The translations under genes were made by a program, and so were the position numbers. Positions 1 through 10,092 of a DNA stretch of 34,797 nt are shown here, piece after piece. The notes beneath the pieces are model-generated. The model was given only the letters and a program-made list of their open reading frames with translations. It ran no database searches and was not told the origin of the DNA. This DNA is from Alphaproteobacteria bacterium (GTDB lineage Bacteria > Pseudomonadota > Alphaproteobacteria > Rhizobiales > Xanthobacteraceae): NCBI GenBank assembly GCA_021325315.1, contig JAJPHK010000052.1:1-34797 (forward strand), given 5' to 3'. Position 1 is the first letter of the stretch, and each line of letters begins with the position of its first letter.

Positions 1-380
1 AAAAAGATTACGTGCACCGCAGCAAGCACGAAATACATTTTGCCGCCGTACCAGGTGCGCAATTCCAGATCGACCATGCGCATGCCGATGGTGGCGGAGT
101 GCGGCGAGCCCATGGTGACGCCCACATAGACGATCGCCCAGACGACGAAGAGCGGTGACAGAATCCAGAACAGAAGCCAACCCAAGCCCAGCGTCACCAA
201 GCCAAAAATAAAAATAAATAATGCCAACAAAATAATCGGCCCAACGATCAGGCATACGTCGACAAAAAACGCGACAACGCGCCGCGCGAGCACGCCCTCG
301 AAATATTCCGGGTTTTTATCGGGATCGTAAAAGTCCGGCCTGGCTTCGCCGCCGGCGCCGCTGCGGGGAAGTTCGAACAT
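1..380 (-). CDS. RDD family membrane protein (N-terminal part, runs off left edge)
   Basis: The reverse strand opens with ATG at 380-378 and stays open to the window edge, giving about 126 residues without a stop. A short cytoplasmic start (MFELPRSGAGGEARPDFY) leads into ARRVVAFFVDVCLIVG, the Arg/Asp-bearing first transmembrane segment typical of RDD proteins. A second hydrophobic segment follows, then a loop GSPHSATIGMRMVDLEL, which corresponds to the family's 'TPGKRLxGLRVV' element. An AAAGGA sequence lies about 10 bases before the ATG. RDD proteins are small multi-pass inner-membrane proteins of mostly unknown function, some linked to ion transport. The C-terminal part lies outside the window. 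The gene is divergent from the transporter at 537, and 156 bases between them hold both promoters. Confidence 0.8.
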   Translation of the reverse strand, partial: MFELPRSGAGGEARPDFYDPDKNPEYFEGVLARRVVAFFVDVCLIVGPIILLALFIFIFGLVTLGLGWLLFWILSPLFVVWAIVYVGVTMGSPHSATIGMRMVDLELRTWYGGKMYFVLAAVHVIF

Positions 381-536
381 GAACTTTTCGTCCTTTCCGC
401 CGTTTAACGGCCGCGAGCATAAATATATGAGAGTTGGAACACCATCATACCCGATAGTCTCCTGCGCGAAGGATATAAGGCGCGCGGAAACGCTTTCAAT
501 CAACAACAATTCCGAAACGAGGCCAGGAGGCTCATC

Positions 537-1864
537 ATGGCTGTTGCTCCCGCGCGCGACGATAAATTGCACCTAGCCGATGTCGAACGGCGGCTCAAAG
601 CAATTTTCATCGGTTCCGTTGGCAATCTCGTTGAGTGGTACGACTTCTACACATACGCGGCCTTCGCGCTGTATTTCGCCGGCGCGTTCTTCCCATCACA
701 CGATCCGGTGGTGCAGCAGCTGAACGCCGCGATCCTGTTCGCGCTCGGCTTCATCGTGCGCCCCGTCGGCGGCTGGCTGTTCGGGCATCTTGCGGATAAA
801 TATGGACGGCGCAACGCGCTGATGCTCTCCGTGCTCCTGATGTGCTTCGGCTCGCTCATGATTGCGGCGACGCCGACTTATGCGACGATCGGCGTCGCAG
901 CGCCAGTGCTGCTCGGCCTCGCACGGGTGATCCAGGGGCTTTCGCTGGGCGGCGAATATGGAACGAGCGCGACGTACCTGACCGAAGTCGCGGACGAAAA
1001 GCATCGCGGTTTCTATTCGAGCTTTCAGTATGTGACGTTGATCGGCGGCCAACTCTGCGCGCTGCTCGTACTCCTGATTTTGCAGCAGATGTTTTTCACC
1101 GGCGACGAATTGCGCGCCTGGGGCTGGCGCGTTCCGTTCGTGATCGGTGCCTTGCTGGCGCTGATCGCGCTTGTCATGCGGCGCAACCTGCACGAGACTG
1201 AGGAATTCGAAGCGGCTAACGGAAAGTCAAAGGCGAAGCGAAGCGCGAAAACTCGCTGAAAGCGCTCCTGAAATATCCGCGGGAAGTCGCTCTGGTCGTC
1301 GGCCTGACCGCGGGCGGCACCGCGGCCTTCTATACCTACACGACCTATATGCAGAAATTCTTGAAGCTCACGGTTCATCTCACCGACGCGCAGACGACGT
1401 TCGTGACTGCGGGCTCGCTCATTTTCGCGATCATTCTGCAGCCGATTTACGGCGGGATTTCCGACAAGATCGGCCGCAAGTGGCTCTTGATCGGCTTCGG
1501 TGCGGCGGGCGTTCTGTTTACGATCCCGATTCTGACCGCGTTGAGAGACGCGACAGGACCGTGGATGTGTTTCCTGCTCATCGCCGCGGCCTGGATGATT
1601 GTAAGCGGCTACACTTCGATCAACGCAGTGGTGAAGGCGGAGCTGTTTCCCACCGTCGTGCGCGCGACCGGCGTGGGCGTGCCTTACGCGCTCACGGTCT
1701 CAATTTTCGGAGGAACAGCAGAATCGGTCGCGCTCGCATTTAAGTCGATCGGGCATGAGGGCTGGTTCGACTATTATCTCACCGGCATGATCGGGGTTTC
1801 GCTGATCGTGTACCTCCTGATGCGCGACACGAAAAAAGATTCCGCGATCGGCCGGCATCAGTGA
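537..1864 (+). pseudogene. MHS-family (KgtP-like) MFS transporter, broken by a frameshift
   Basis: Two adjacent open frames together make one full-length metabolite:H+ symporter of roughly 440 residues. The first starts at ATG 537 (AGGAGG at 525-530, spacing 6) and contains GNLVEWYDFYTYAAFALYF and GWLFGHLADKYGRR, the first helix and the loop 2-3 motif of the alpha-ketoglutarate/proline permease subfamily. It ends prematurely at a TGA at 1257-1259. The second frame (shifted by -1) is open from about 1220 and continues the same family: YPREVALVVGLTAGGTAAFY, YTYTTYMQKFLKL, and the helix 8-9 loop GGISDKIGRKWLL. It ends at 1862-1864. The break lies near 1230-1250 in a repetitive GCGAA/AAAA stretch and fits loss of one base. 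The substrate is probably a dicarboxylate or similar small acid, by subfamily only. The alternative is a sequencing error in an intact gene. Confidence 0.8.
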
Positions 1865-4223
<2,359 letters not shown>

Positions 4224-4232
4224 GAGGCAATC

Positions 4233-4661
4233 ATGCTGACAGGACAGCTTGCGCTGACGGGAGCCGCGATTTTCACCGGAGCGGCGTTCTATGTGAACAT
4301 CGCGGAACAGCCGGCGCGCTTGTTGCTGGACACAAAATCGCTGCTTGGCGAGTGGAAGGTGAGCTACCAGCGCGGCGCGATCATGCAGGCGTCGCTTGCG
4401 CTGATCTCGGGCGCGCTCGGCATACTCGCCTATTTCCTGACCTGGGATTGGCGCTGGCTGATCGGGGCGGCGCTTATCCTCGCGCCGTGGCCATACACGA
4501 TCTTCATCATGATGCCGACCAACAATCAGCTGAAAACGACCCCCGTTGAATCCGCAAACAACAATACCCGCGACTTCATTCTGCAATGGGGCAGGCTGCA
4601 TATCGTACGGACGGTGCTCGGCGCGGCCGCGACCGCAGCTTTCTTGTGGGCGCTGAATTAG
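4233..4661 (+). CDS. DUF1772 family small membrane protein
   Basis: 142 residues with about four hydrophobic segments (roughly 1-22, 50-70, 74-95, 120-141). The N-terminal pattern LALTGAAIFTGAAFYVNIAE and the central FIMMPTNNQLKTTP are typical of DUF1772 (anthrone-oxygenase-like) proteins, whose bacterial role is mostly undefined. It begins 9 bases after the acyl-CoA dehydrogenase stop and ends 3 bases before the next gene, so it is almost certainly cotranscribed with valine-degradation genes. The family name does not establish an enzymatic activity; a membrane accessory role for the pathway is only a guess. Confidence 0.8.
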   Translation: MLTGQLALTGAAIFTGAAFYVNIAEQPARLLLDTKSLLGEWKVSYQRGAIMQASLALISGALGILAYFLTWDWRWLIGAALILAPWPYTIFIMMPTNNQLKTTPVESANNNTRDFILQWGRLHIVRTVLGAAATAAFLWALN

Positions 4662-4664
4662 CCG

Positions 4665-5711
4665 ATGGATTCCGAACCCGAAATCCTGTTCGACCGCAAA
4701 GGCGCGGCCGGAATCGTCACGCTCAACCGGCCGAAGGCGCTGAACGCGCTGACGCACGACATGGTGCGGAAGCTCGCTTCGCAGCTCGACATTTGGAAAG
4801 CTGATGACGCGGTCACGCGCGTCATCATTCGAGCGAATGGCGAACGCGCCTTCTGCGCGGGCGGCGATCTGCGCGGCGTGACTGTGCGCGGGAAAGAAAA
4901 AGAGGCGCTTGTCTTTTTCAGCGACGAATACCGGCTGAACGCCGCGATCAAGCGTTATCCGAAGCCGTTTATCGCCCTGATCGACGGCATCGTAATGGGC
5001 GGGGGCGTGGGCGTTTCCGTGCACGGCTCGCACCGGATCGCAGGCGAGAAATTCCAGTTCGCGATGCCCGAAGTGGGCATCGGCTTTTTTCCGGATGTCG
5101 GCGGCACCTGGATGCTGCCCCGGCTCAAAGGGAAAATCGGTACGTTCTGCGCGCTCACGGGCGAGCGCTTGAAGGCTGCCGATGGAGTGGGGGCGGGTGT
5201 ATGCACCCATTATGTTTCCGCCAAGCGCTTTCCCGATCTCACGGACGCTCTTTGCGGAAACGTTTCGGCCGACGCAACGATTGCCGCCTTCGCGGAGCCG
5301 GGGTCAGGCGGAGAAATCGAAGCGCGCAAAGAGGCGATTGATCGCCTGTTCGCGGGTGGGCAGATCGAGGACATTCTCGCGGCGCTTGATCGCGAGGCGG
5401 CTGGCGGCGGCGAGAACGCGGCCTGGGCCGGAAAAATTGCCGCAATCATACGGACGAAGTCGCCGACCAGCCTTCGGATTGCGCTCGAGCAAATGAAACG
5501 CGGCGTGCAATGGACGTTCGAGGAATGCATGAGAGCCGAATACCGGATCGTGTCGCGCGTGCTCTACGAGCACGATTTTTACGAGGGCGTGCGCGCCGCG
5601 ATCGTCGACAAGGACAACAAGCCGCAATGGCGGCCGGCGCGGCTCGCTGATGTGGCGCCGGAAATGATAGAACGCTATTTCGCGCCGCTCGCCGAGGAAT
5701 TGCCGTTATGA
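4665..5711 (+). CDS. Enoyl-CoA hydratase/isomerase family, 3-hydroxyisobutyryl-CoA hydrolase-like
   Basis: 348 residues of crotonase fold, longer than classic enoyl-CoA hydratases (about 260) and matching the HIBCH subgroup (about 350). The oxyanion-hole elements are FCAGGDLRG (about 63-71) and GIVMGGGVGVSVHG (about 108-121). MPEVGIGFFPDVGG carries E136 and D144, equivalent to the Glu/Asp pair of 3-hydroxyisobutyryl-CoA hydrolases. The expected reaction is hydrolysis of 3-hydroxyisobutyryl-CoA to free 3-hydroxyisobutyrate, which the dehydrogenase encoded two genes downstream would oxidise. It begins 3 bases after the DUF1772 stop and overlaps the next gene by 4 bases. A broader acyl-CoA hydratase/hydrolase role cannot be excluded. 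Confidence 0.88.
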   Translation: MDSEPEILFDRKGAAGIVTLNRPKALNALTHDMVRKLASQLDIWKADDAVTRVIIRANGERAFCAGGDLRGVTVRGKEKEALVFFSDEYRLNAAIKRYPKPFIALIDGIVMGGGVGVSVHGSHRIAGEKFQFAMPEVGIGFFPDVGGTWMLPRLKGKIGTFCALTGERLKAADGVGAGVCTHYVSAKRFPDLTDALCGNVSADATIAAFAEPGSGGEIEARKEAIDRLFAGGQIEDILAALDREAAGGGENAAWAGKIAAIIRTKSPTSLRIALEQMKRGVQWTFEECMRAEYRIVSRVLYEHDFYEGVRAAIVDKDNKPQWRPARLADVAPEMIERYFAPLAEELPL

Positions 5712-6163
5712 TCACCGAACCGGTCGAACAGATCGACCTTGCGATCGATCCCACTCAGCAGATCGAGGCGCCGATCGGGCCGGATTCCATCGAGCTCGGT
5801 CCATGGCAGTCGCGGCTGATTTTCTTTCAGCGGATCGCGGGCAGTTTCATGATTTTGAAGGGGCTGTTCCACTGGGGCGTACTGTTTTCAGGGGCCGCTT
5901 TCACGGCAATGACGATCGAAGGGCGCTCCGCGACCGTATTCTTTGCGGTCATCGATCTCATTGCGGCAGTCGCGCTCTGGCTCGGCTCGCCCTGGGGCGC
6001 CGCGGTGTGGCTGATCGCAGTATTGTCGCAAGTCGTCGCCGCCTTCGTGTTTCTCGACTGGTCCGGCATGACGATGGTGCTCACCGTTTGCGAGCTGGTG
6101 CTGGTAGCGCTCTTCATGGCGGTTCGCATCAAGGCCTATAGCGAAGAACAAAGATACAGATAG
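5708..6163 (+). CDS. Small four-helix membrane protein (DUF6163-like)
   Basis: 151 residues. A polar, acidic N-terminus of about 45 residues is followed by about four hydrophobic segments (roughly 48-72, 77-95, 98-115, 121-142), ending in a charged tail KAYSEEQRYR. It starts with an ATGA overlap with the HIBCH-like gene, so translation is probably coupled, and mmsB follows 10 bases later. I recognise it only as resembling a small uncharacterised family of Rhizobiales membrane proteins (DUF6163, recalled without a search). No catalytic motif is visible. It is the second membrane protein of unknown function embedded in this catabolic operon. Confidence 0.65.
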   Translation: MITEPVEQIDLAIDPTQQIEAPIGPDSIELGPWQSRLIFFQRIAGSFMILKGLFHWGVLFSGAAFTAMTIEGRSATVFFAVIDLIAAVALWLGSPWGAAVWLIAVLSQVVAAFVFLDWSGMTMVLTVCELVLVALFMAVRIKAYSEEQRYR

Positions 6164-6173
6164 GGAGGGTTGC

Positions 6174-7055
6174 ATGGCGAAAATCGGATTTGTCGGCCTC
6201 GGCAATATGGGTCTGCCGATGGCGCTCAATCTCGTGAAGGCGGGTCATCAGGTGATCGGCAACGACGTCATGCCCAAAGGGATGGAAGCGCTGAAAGCGG
6301 CGGGCGGCTCGGCGACGAATGATGTCGCGCAGATCGCGGGCTGCGACGTGGTTATCACCATGCTTCCCTCGGGCCAGCAGGTGCGCGACGTCTATCTCGG
6401 CGCGACCGGACTTTTGGCGAAGGCGAAACAGGGAACGCTGTTCATCGATTCCTCCACGATCGATGTGGAAACCGCGCGCCTCATCGCGGCGAAAGCGGAA
6501 GAGAGCGGAATGAGTCTGCTCGACGCGCCGGTCTCCGGCGGCGTCGGCGGCGCGCAGGCGGGAACGCTCACTTTCATGGTCGGCGGGCGTGACGAAGCCT
6601 TTGAGGAGGCGAAGCCTATTCTGGAGCTCATGGGAAAAACCATCGTGCATGCGGGCGGGGCAGGCGCCGGTCAGGCGGCGAAAATCTGCAACAACATGAT
6701 CCTCGGCATTTCGATGATCGCGGTGTCGGAGGCTTTCGTGCTCGCGGAGAAGCTCGGCCTCGACAAGCAAAAGCTTTTCGATATTTCCTCGAAATCTTCC
6801 GGCCAATGCTGGTCGATGACCACCTATTGTCCCGTGCCCGGGCCGGTGCCGACATCGCCCGCGAACCGCGACTATGCGGCGGGCTTCACCGCGGCAATGA
6901 TGCTCAAGGACCTGAAGCTCTCGCAGGAAGCGGCGAAGCTCGCTGGCGCGAAAACGCCGCTCGGCGCCGAAGCGACCGCACTCTACGCACGATATGTCGA
7001 CAGCGGCCAGGCGGGCAGGGACTTCTCCGGCATCATCCAGTTTTTGCGGAAATAG
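6174..7055 (+). CDS. mmsB: 3-hydroxyisobutyrate dehydrogenase
   Basis: 293 residues of the beta-hydroxyacid dehydrogenase family. It oxidises 3-hydroxyisobutyrate to methylmalonate semialdehyde with NAD+ in valine degradation. The Rossmann motif GLGNMGLPMALNL (GxGxxG at 8-13), the substrate loop DAPVSGGVGGAQAGTL (118-131) and the catalytic region GQAAKICNNMILG with K170 and N174 are all present. An AGGGAGG-like site precedes ATG 6174. It closes the operon. No methylmalonate-semialdehyde dehydrogenase (mmsA) is present in the window. Its last 23 bases overlap the convergent CinA-like gene. Confidence 0.92.
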   Translation: MAKIGFVGLGNMGLPMALNLVKAGHQVIGNDVMPKGMEALKAAGGSATNDVAQIAGCDVVITMLPSGQQVRDVYLGATGLLAKAKQGTLFIDSSTIDVETARLIAAKAEESGMSLLDAPVSGGVGGAQAGTLTFMVGGRDEAFEEAKPILELMGKTIVHAGGAGAGQAAKICNNMILGISMIAVSEAFVLAEKLGLDKQKLFDISSKSSGQCWSMTTYCPVPGPVPTSPANRDYAAGFTAAMMLKDLKLSQEAAKLAGAKTPLGAEATALYARYVDSGQAGRDFSGIIQFLRK

Positions 7056-7575
7056 CTTGTTCGGGCTCGATCACGTGATCGAGCAGATCAAGCGCTTCCT
7101 CGATCGTGTTGAACAGCATGGAGTCGCGATCGAGCTTGCCGAATTCTTTTTTCATCACCTTGACCGGCTTGCCGCGGCGCGCGGCGGCGAAATACATCAA
7201 GCCGGCCGGGCTCTTGTCGTCGTCTTTCGCGGGGCCAACGGCGCCAGTCACGGCAACGACAATATCAGCGGGCGAGTGATTCAAGGCGGCGGCCGCCATT
7301 TCGCGAGCGACTTCTTCGCTCACCGGCGTGTATCTCCTGATCGTGCTGGCAGGCACGCCGAGCGCTTCCTTGCACGCATCCGTGCAGGTCACGAAGCCGC
7401 CGTGCACCACCTCGGAGGCGTTCGGTGCGTCTGCGAGCGTCGCGGCGATGCGTCCCGCGGTGCAGGATTCCACGGTGACGAGCGTGAGCTTGAGCGCACG
7501 CGCCGCGCCTACGATTGACGCCGCTTTCTTGCGAAGGATTTCGTCCGCGCCGCGATACGGATCCGAGCCAGCCAT
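7033..7575 (-). CDS. CinA C-terminal-domain (nicotinamide-nucleotide amidase-like) protein
   Basis: About 180 residues with ATG at 7575; the frame is open to 7650, but the extra N-terminus is unlike the family. It corresponds to the stand-alone CinA C-terminal domain (PncC-type), which deamidates NMN to nicotinate mononucleotide. Recognisable elements are VTVESCTAGRIAATLAD (catalytic Ser), HGGFVTCTDACKEALGV, PVSEEVAREMA and DIVVAVTGAVGP. The sequence is diverged: TCTDACK replaces the usual TYSNEAK, and the last glycine-rich loop reads GPAKDDDKSPAG. Activity is therefore likely but not certain. No N-terminal MoCo-binding-like domain is present. It overlaps the 3' end of mmsB on the other strand and is divergent from the ldtR-like gene. 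Confidence 0.8.
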   Translation of the reverse strand: MAGSDPYRGADEILRKKAASIVGAARALKLTLVTVESCTAGRIAATLADAPNASEVVHGGFVTCTDACKEALGVPASTIRRYTPVSEEVAREMAAAALNHSPADIVVAVTGAVGPAKDDDKSPAGLMYFAAARRGKPVKVMKKEFGKLDRDSMLFNTIEEALDLLDHVIEPEQAISAKTG

Positions 7576-7704
7576 TGCCGAAAAGAAACCCGGAACTAAC
7601 GATACTGTTCCGCTTTGGGCCGCCGGCATCCCATTCCGGGAATGTGGCAAGGGGAAACCCAGCGTTTCCGGGATTCGTCAATCTTTCATCAAGGCTGTTC
7701 GGTG

Positions 7705-7737
7705 AGGAAGAATTTAGCCTCCAATTTAAGGCTTCCT
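7705..7737. promoter_or_regulatory. Nested inverted repeat between the cinA-like and ldtR-like genes
   Basis: AGGAAG (7705-7710) pairs with CTTCCT (7732-7737), and inside it AGCCT (7716-7720) pairs with AGGCT (7729-7733). AATTTA is also repeated directly at 7711 and 7723 with a 12-base period. It lies in the divergent promoter region, about 80 bases before the MarR-type regulator start, where an autoregulatory operator would be expected. The assignment as operator is inference. Confidence 0.35.
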
Positions 7738-7819
7738 TTGCGCGTGTTCGATACAAATGGCGCCAAGAGCGGGGACAAAAAACATCCCGCCATCACACGG
7801 GGTAATAGTGAGGCGTCAA

Positions 7820-8332
7820 ATGAAGAATGCTATGCGTGCGGTCGAGCAGGCCGCTCCAGCCGAGCGCCATGAGGAACTCAAGGCGCCGTATCTGGAGGCT
7901 CTCACCCTCGTCGAACGCCTGCATCGCAGGTTGCTCGACGTCATCAAGGACGAGTTCGATCGCAGGGGGCGCTCGGACATCAACAGCGTGCAAGCGCTGT
8001 TGCTCTTCAACATCGGAGACTCGGAGCTGACGGCGGGCGAGCTGCGTTCGCGCGGTTATTATCTCGGCTCGAACGTTTCCTACAATTTGAAGAAGCTCGT
8101 CGAAATGGGCTATCTGCATCATGCGCGTTCGCGGGTCGATCGCCGTTCGGTGCGCATCAGCCTGACCGACAAGGGCCGGGAAGTGCACCAGATCATCTCG
8201 GACCTCTATCAGAAGCATGTCCGCACCATCGAGCAGGTGGGCGGGATTGCATCGAGCGAATTGCAGGTCCTGAACAAGGCGCTGCAGCGGCTCGAACGCT
8301 TCTGGACCGATCAGATTTTGTATCGGCTCTAA
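7820..8332 (+). CDS. ldtR: MarR-family transcriptional regulator, LdtR-like
   Basis: 170 residues from ATG 7820; an upstream in-frame ATG at 7757 would add an Arg/Lys-rich tail not expected for the family. The winged-helix core runs from about 38 to 120: FNIGDSELTAGELRSRGYYL, then GSNVSYNLKKLVEMGYL (recognition helix) and RSRVDRRSVRISLTDKG (wing). The long N-terminal helix VERLHRRLLDVIKDEFDRRG and the NSVQALLLFNIGD motif match LdtR of Liberibacter and other Rhizobiales, which there controls an L,D-transpeptidase gene and osmotic tolerance. An L,D-transpeptidase gene lies about 20 kb away at 28968-29489. A strong terminator follows, so the gene is probably monocistronic. Confidence 0.85.
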   Translation: MKNAMRAVEQAAPAERHEELKAPYLEALTLVERLHRRLLDVIKDEFDRRGRSDINSVQALLLFNIGDSELTAGELRSRGYYLGSNVSYNLKKLVEMGYLHHARSRVDRRSVRISLTDKGREVHQIISDLYQKHVRTIEQVGGIASSELQVLNKALQRLERFWTDQILYRL

Positions 8333-8351
8333 GCGGGCGAAAATTTCGGAA

Positions 8352-8385
8352 CGGGGCCTCGGCTAACGCCGGGCCCCGTCTTTTT
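8352..8385 (+). terminator. Rho-independent terminator after the ldtR-like gene
   Basis: A GC-rich stem CGGGGCC-t-CGGC (8352-8363), loop TAAC, and GCCG-g-GCCCCG (8368-8378) is followed by TCTTTTT (8379-8385). It starts 19 bases after the regulator's stop codon. Confidence 0.9.
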
Positions 8386-8415
8386 GCGGTGCTCAATTAC
8401 GGTTTTGTTCATCAC

Positions 8416-8459
8416 GGGCGCAACTTTGGCCGGGAAAGCGGAAATCGTGAATTGCGCCC
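8416..8459 (+). promoter_or_regulatory. Candidate structured leader upstream of the DUF6898-like gene and glyA
   Basis: GGGCGCAA (8416-8423) and TTGCGCCC (8452-8459) form a perfect 8-bp inverted repeat enclosing 28 bases that contain further G/C-rich elements (GGCCGGGAAAGCGG). It ends 49 bases before the small gene at 8509. It has no T tract, so it does not look like a terminator. It could be a structured 5' leader or protein-binding site; no known riboswitch consensus was recognised by eye. Confidence 0.35.
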
Positions 8460-8508
8460 TGCGGCGTGAGAGCCCATGATTCGCGCGTAGCGACTCGGCG
8501 AGGCGACG

Positions 8509-8706
8509 ATGGCCGTCAAGGCATCCGATACAGGCGAAGTCATTATCGAAATGCGTCCTGTGGGATCCGTGGTTCGGGTGGCGGCCGTCGATGTCGCGAC
8601 CGGCACGGAGGTCATCGTCATGGGCCCGGCGGCATCGCCGCCCAAGGCCCTGGAGGAGCTTGCGATCGCCAAGCTCAAGAAGAAGCTCTCCAGCGGTAGC
8701 GGCTAG
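8509..8706 (+). CDS. Small conserved protein (DUF6898-like)
   Basis: 65 residues from ATG 8509, preceded by a GGCGAGGCGACG stretch that offers only a weak ribosome-binding site. The sequence is a compact alpha/beta-looking protein: EVIIEMRPVGSVVRVAAVDV followed by GTEVIVMGPAASPPKALEEL and a lysine-rich C-terminal helix (IAKLKKKLSS). I recognise it as resembling a short alphaproteobacterial family of unknown function that lies just ahead of serine hydroxymethyltransferase; the name is from memory. It is 63 bases upstream of glyA on the same strand and may be cotranscribed. No catalytic or metal-binding motif is visible. Confidence 0.7.
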   Translation: MAVKASDTGEVIIEMRPVGSVVRVAAVDVATGTEVIVMGPAASPPKALEELAIAKLKKKLSSGSG

Positions 8707-8769
8707 CCGGGACTCCCTACGCTCCATTTTGTATGCTATCCCGCTCCCTGCGACTTTAGGAGCGAAGGA

Positions 8770-10077
8770 ATGTCTACCAGTCAGGCCACGAGCCATCGTG
8801 GCGCACCGGCGCGTTTTTTTTCTGCAGGCGTCGAAGAGGCCGATCCGGAAATCTTCAAAGCCATTCAGGGCGAACTCGGCCGACAGCGGCATGAAATCGA
8901 GCTGATCGCCTCCGAGAACATCGTTTCAAAGGCGGTCCTGGAAGCGCAAGGTTCGGTACTCACGAACAAATACGCCGAAGGCTATCCCGGCCGACGCTAC
9001 TATGGCGGCTGCCAGTGGGTGGACGTCGCCGAGCAACTCGCGATCGATCGCGCGAAGAAGCTCTTCAAATGCGGCTTCGCCAACGTGCAGCCGCATTCGG
9101 GCAGCCAGGCGAACCAGGCCGTGTTCATGGCGCTGATGCAGCCGGGCGATACCTATATGGGTCTGAACCTCGCCGCGGGCGGGCATCTCACCCACGGCGC
9201 GCCGGTGAATATGTCCGGCAAGTGGTTCAAGGCGGTTCCTTACAACGTGAAGCGCGAAGACCAGCGCATCGATTATGACGAGGCTGAGCAAATCGCGCAC
9301 GAAGTGAAGCCGAAACTGATCATCGCCGGCGGCTCCGCCTATCCGCGAGTGATCGATTTCGCGCGTTTCCGCAAGATTGCGGACGCTGTCGGCGCCTTCT
9401 TCATGGTGGACATGGCGCATTTCGCGGGGCTCGTCGCGGGTGGCGTGCATCCGAACCCGTTTCCGCATGCGCATGTGGCGACGCTCACGACGCATAAGAC
9501 GCTCAGAGGCCCGCGCGGCGGCATGGTGCTCACGAACGACAATGAGATCGCGAAGAAGGTGAACTCCGCCGTCTTCCCCGGCCTGCAAGGCGGGCCGCTG
9601 ATGCATATGATTGCGGCGAAGGCCGTGGCCTTCGGCGAAGCGCTGCAACCGTCCTTTAAAGTCTACGCGAGGAATGTGGTCGAGAACGCAAAAGCGCTCG
9701 CGGAGAATCTGCGCGGGCACGGTTTTGCGATCACGACCGGCGGCACCGATACGCATCTGATGCTCGTCGATCTGCGCCCCAAGCGCCTGACCGGCAAGGT
9801 ATCGGAAGAGGCGCTCGGCCGCGCCCACATCACCTGCAACAAGAACGGCATTCCGTTCGATCCCGAAAAGCCGATGATCACCTCCGGCATTCGCCTCGGC
9901 ACGCCGGCAGGAACGACGCGCGGTTTCGGCGTCAAGGAATTCCAAGAAATCGGCAACTACATCGCCGAGGTTTTGAACGTGCTTTCGCAGAAGGACGTCA
10001 CCGAAGACGCGCTTGTCGAAGGCGCGGTACGCGAAAAGGTGAAGGCACTCGTTTCCCGTTTCCCGATCTACCCGTAA
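8770..10077 (+). CDS. glyA: Serine hydroxymethyltransferase
   Basis: 435 residues. A cytosolic PLP enzyme that interconverts serine and glycine while loading tetrahydrofolate with a one-carbon unit. The PLP lysine is K243 in [26 protein letters not shown] (D214, H217) contacts the cofactor ring, and [15 protein letters not shown] forms the substrate/subunit-interface loop. ATG 8770 follows AGGAGCGAAGGA, giving a slightly extended N-terminus (about 14 residues) relative to E. coli GlyA. nrdR follows 15 bases later, so glyA probably leads the nrdR-rib-nusB-thiL transcript. Length and all key residues are intact. Confidence 0.97.
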   Translation: MSTSQATSHRGAPARFFSAGVEEADPEIFKAIQGELGRQRHEIELIASENIVSKAVLEAQGSVLTNKYAEGYPGRRYYGGCQWVDVAEQLAIDRAKKLFKCGFANVQPHSGSQANQAVFMALMQPGDTYMGLNLAAGGHLTHGAPVNMSGKWFKAVPYNVKREDQRIDYDEAEQIAHEVKPKLIIAGGSAYPRVIDFARFRKIADAVGAFFMVDMAHFAGLVAGGVHPNPFPHAHVATLTTHKTLRGPRGGMVLTNDNEIAKKVNSAVFPGLQGGPLMHMIAAKAVAFGEALQPSFKVYARNVVENAKALAENLRGHGFAITTGGTDTHLMLVDLRPKRLTGKVSEEALGRAHITCNKNGIPFDPEKPMITSGIRLGTPAGTTRGFGVKEFQEIGNYIAEVLNVLSQKDVTEDALVEGAVREKVKALVSRFPIYP

Positions 10078-10092
10078 AGAGGCCCAGGCGTA

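Noticed and set aside
1235-1259. Programmed -1 ribosomal frameshift joining the two transporter halves
   Set aside because: Only four A residues (1248-1251) are present, no proper slippery heptamer is in frame, and programmed frameshifting is not known for this transporter family. Mutation or sequencing error is simpler.
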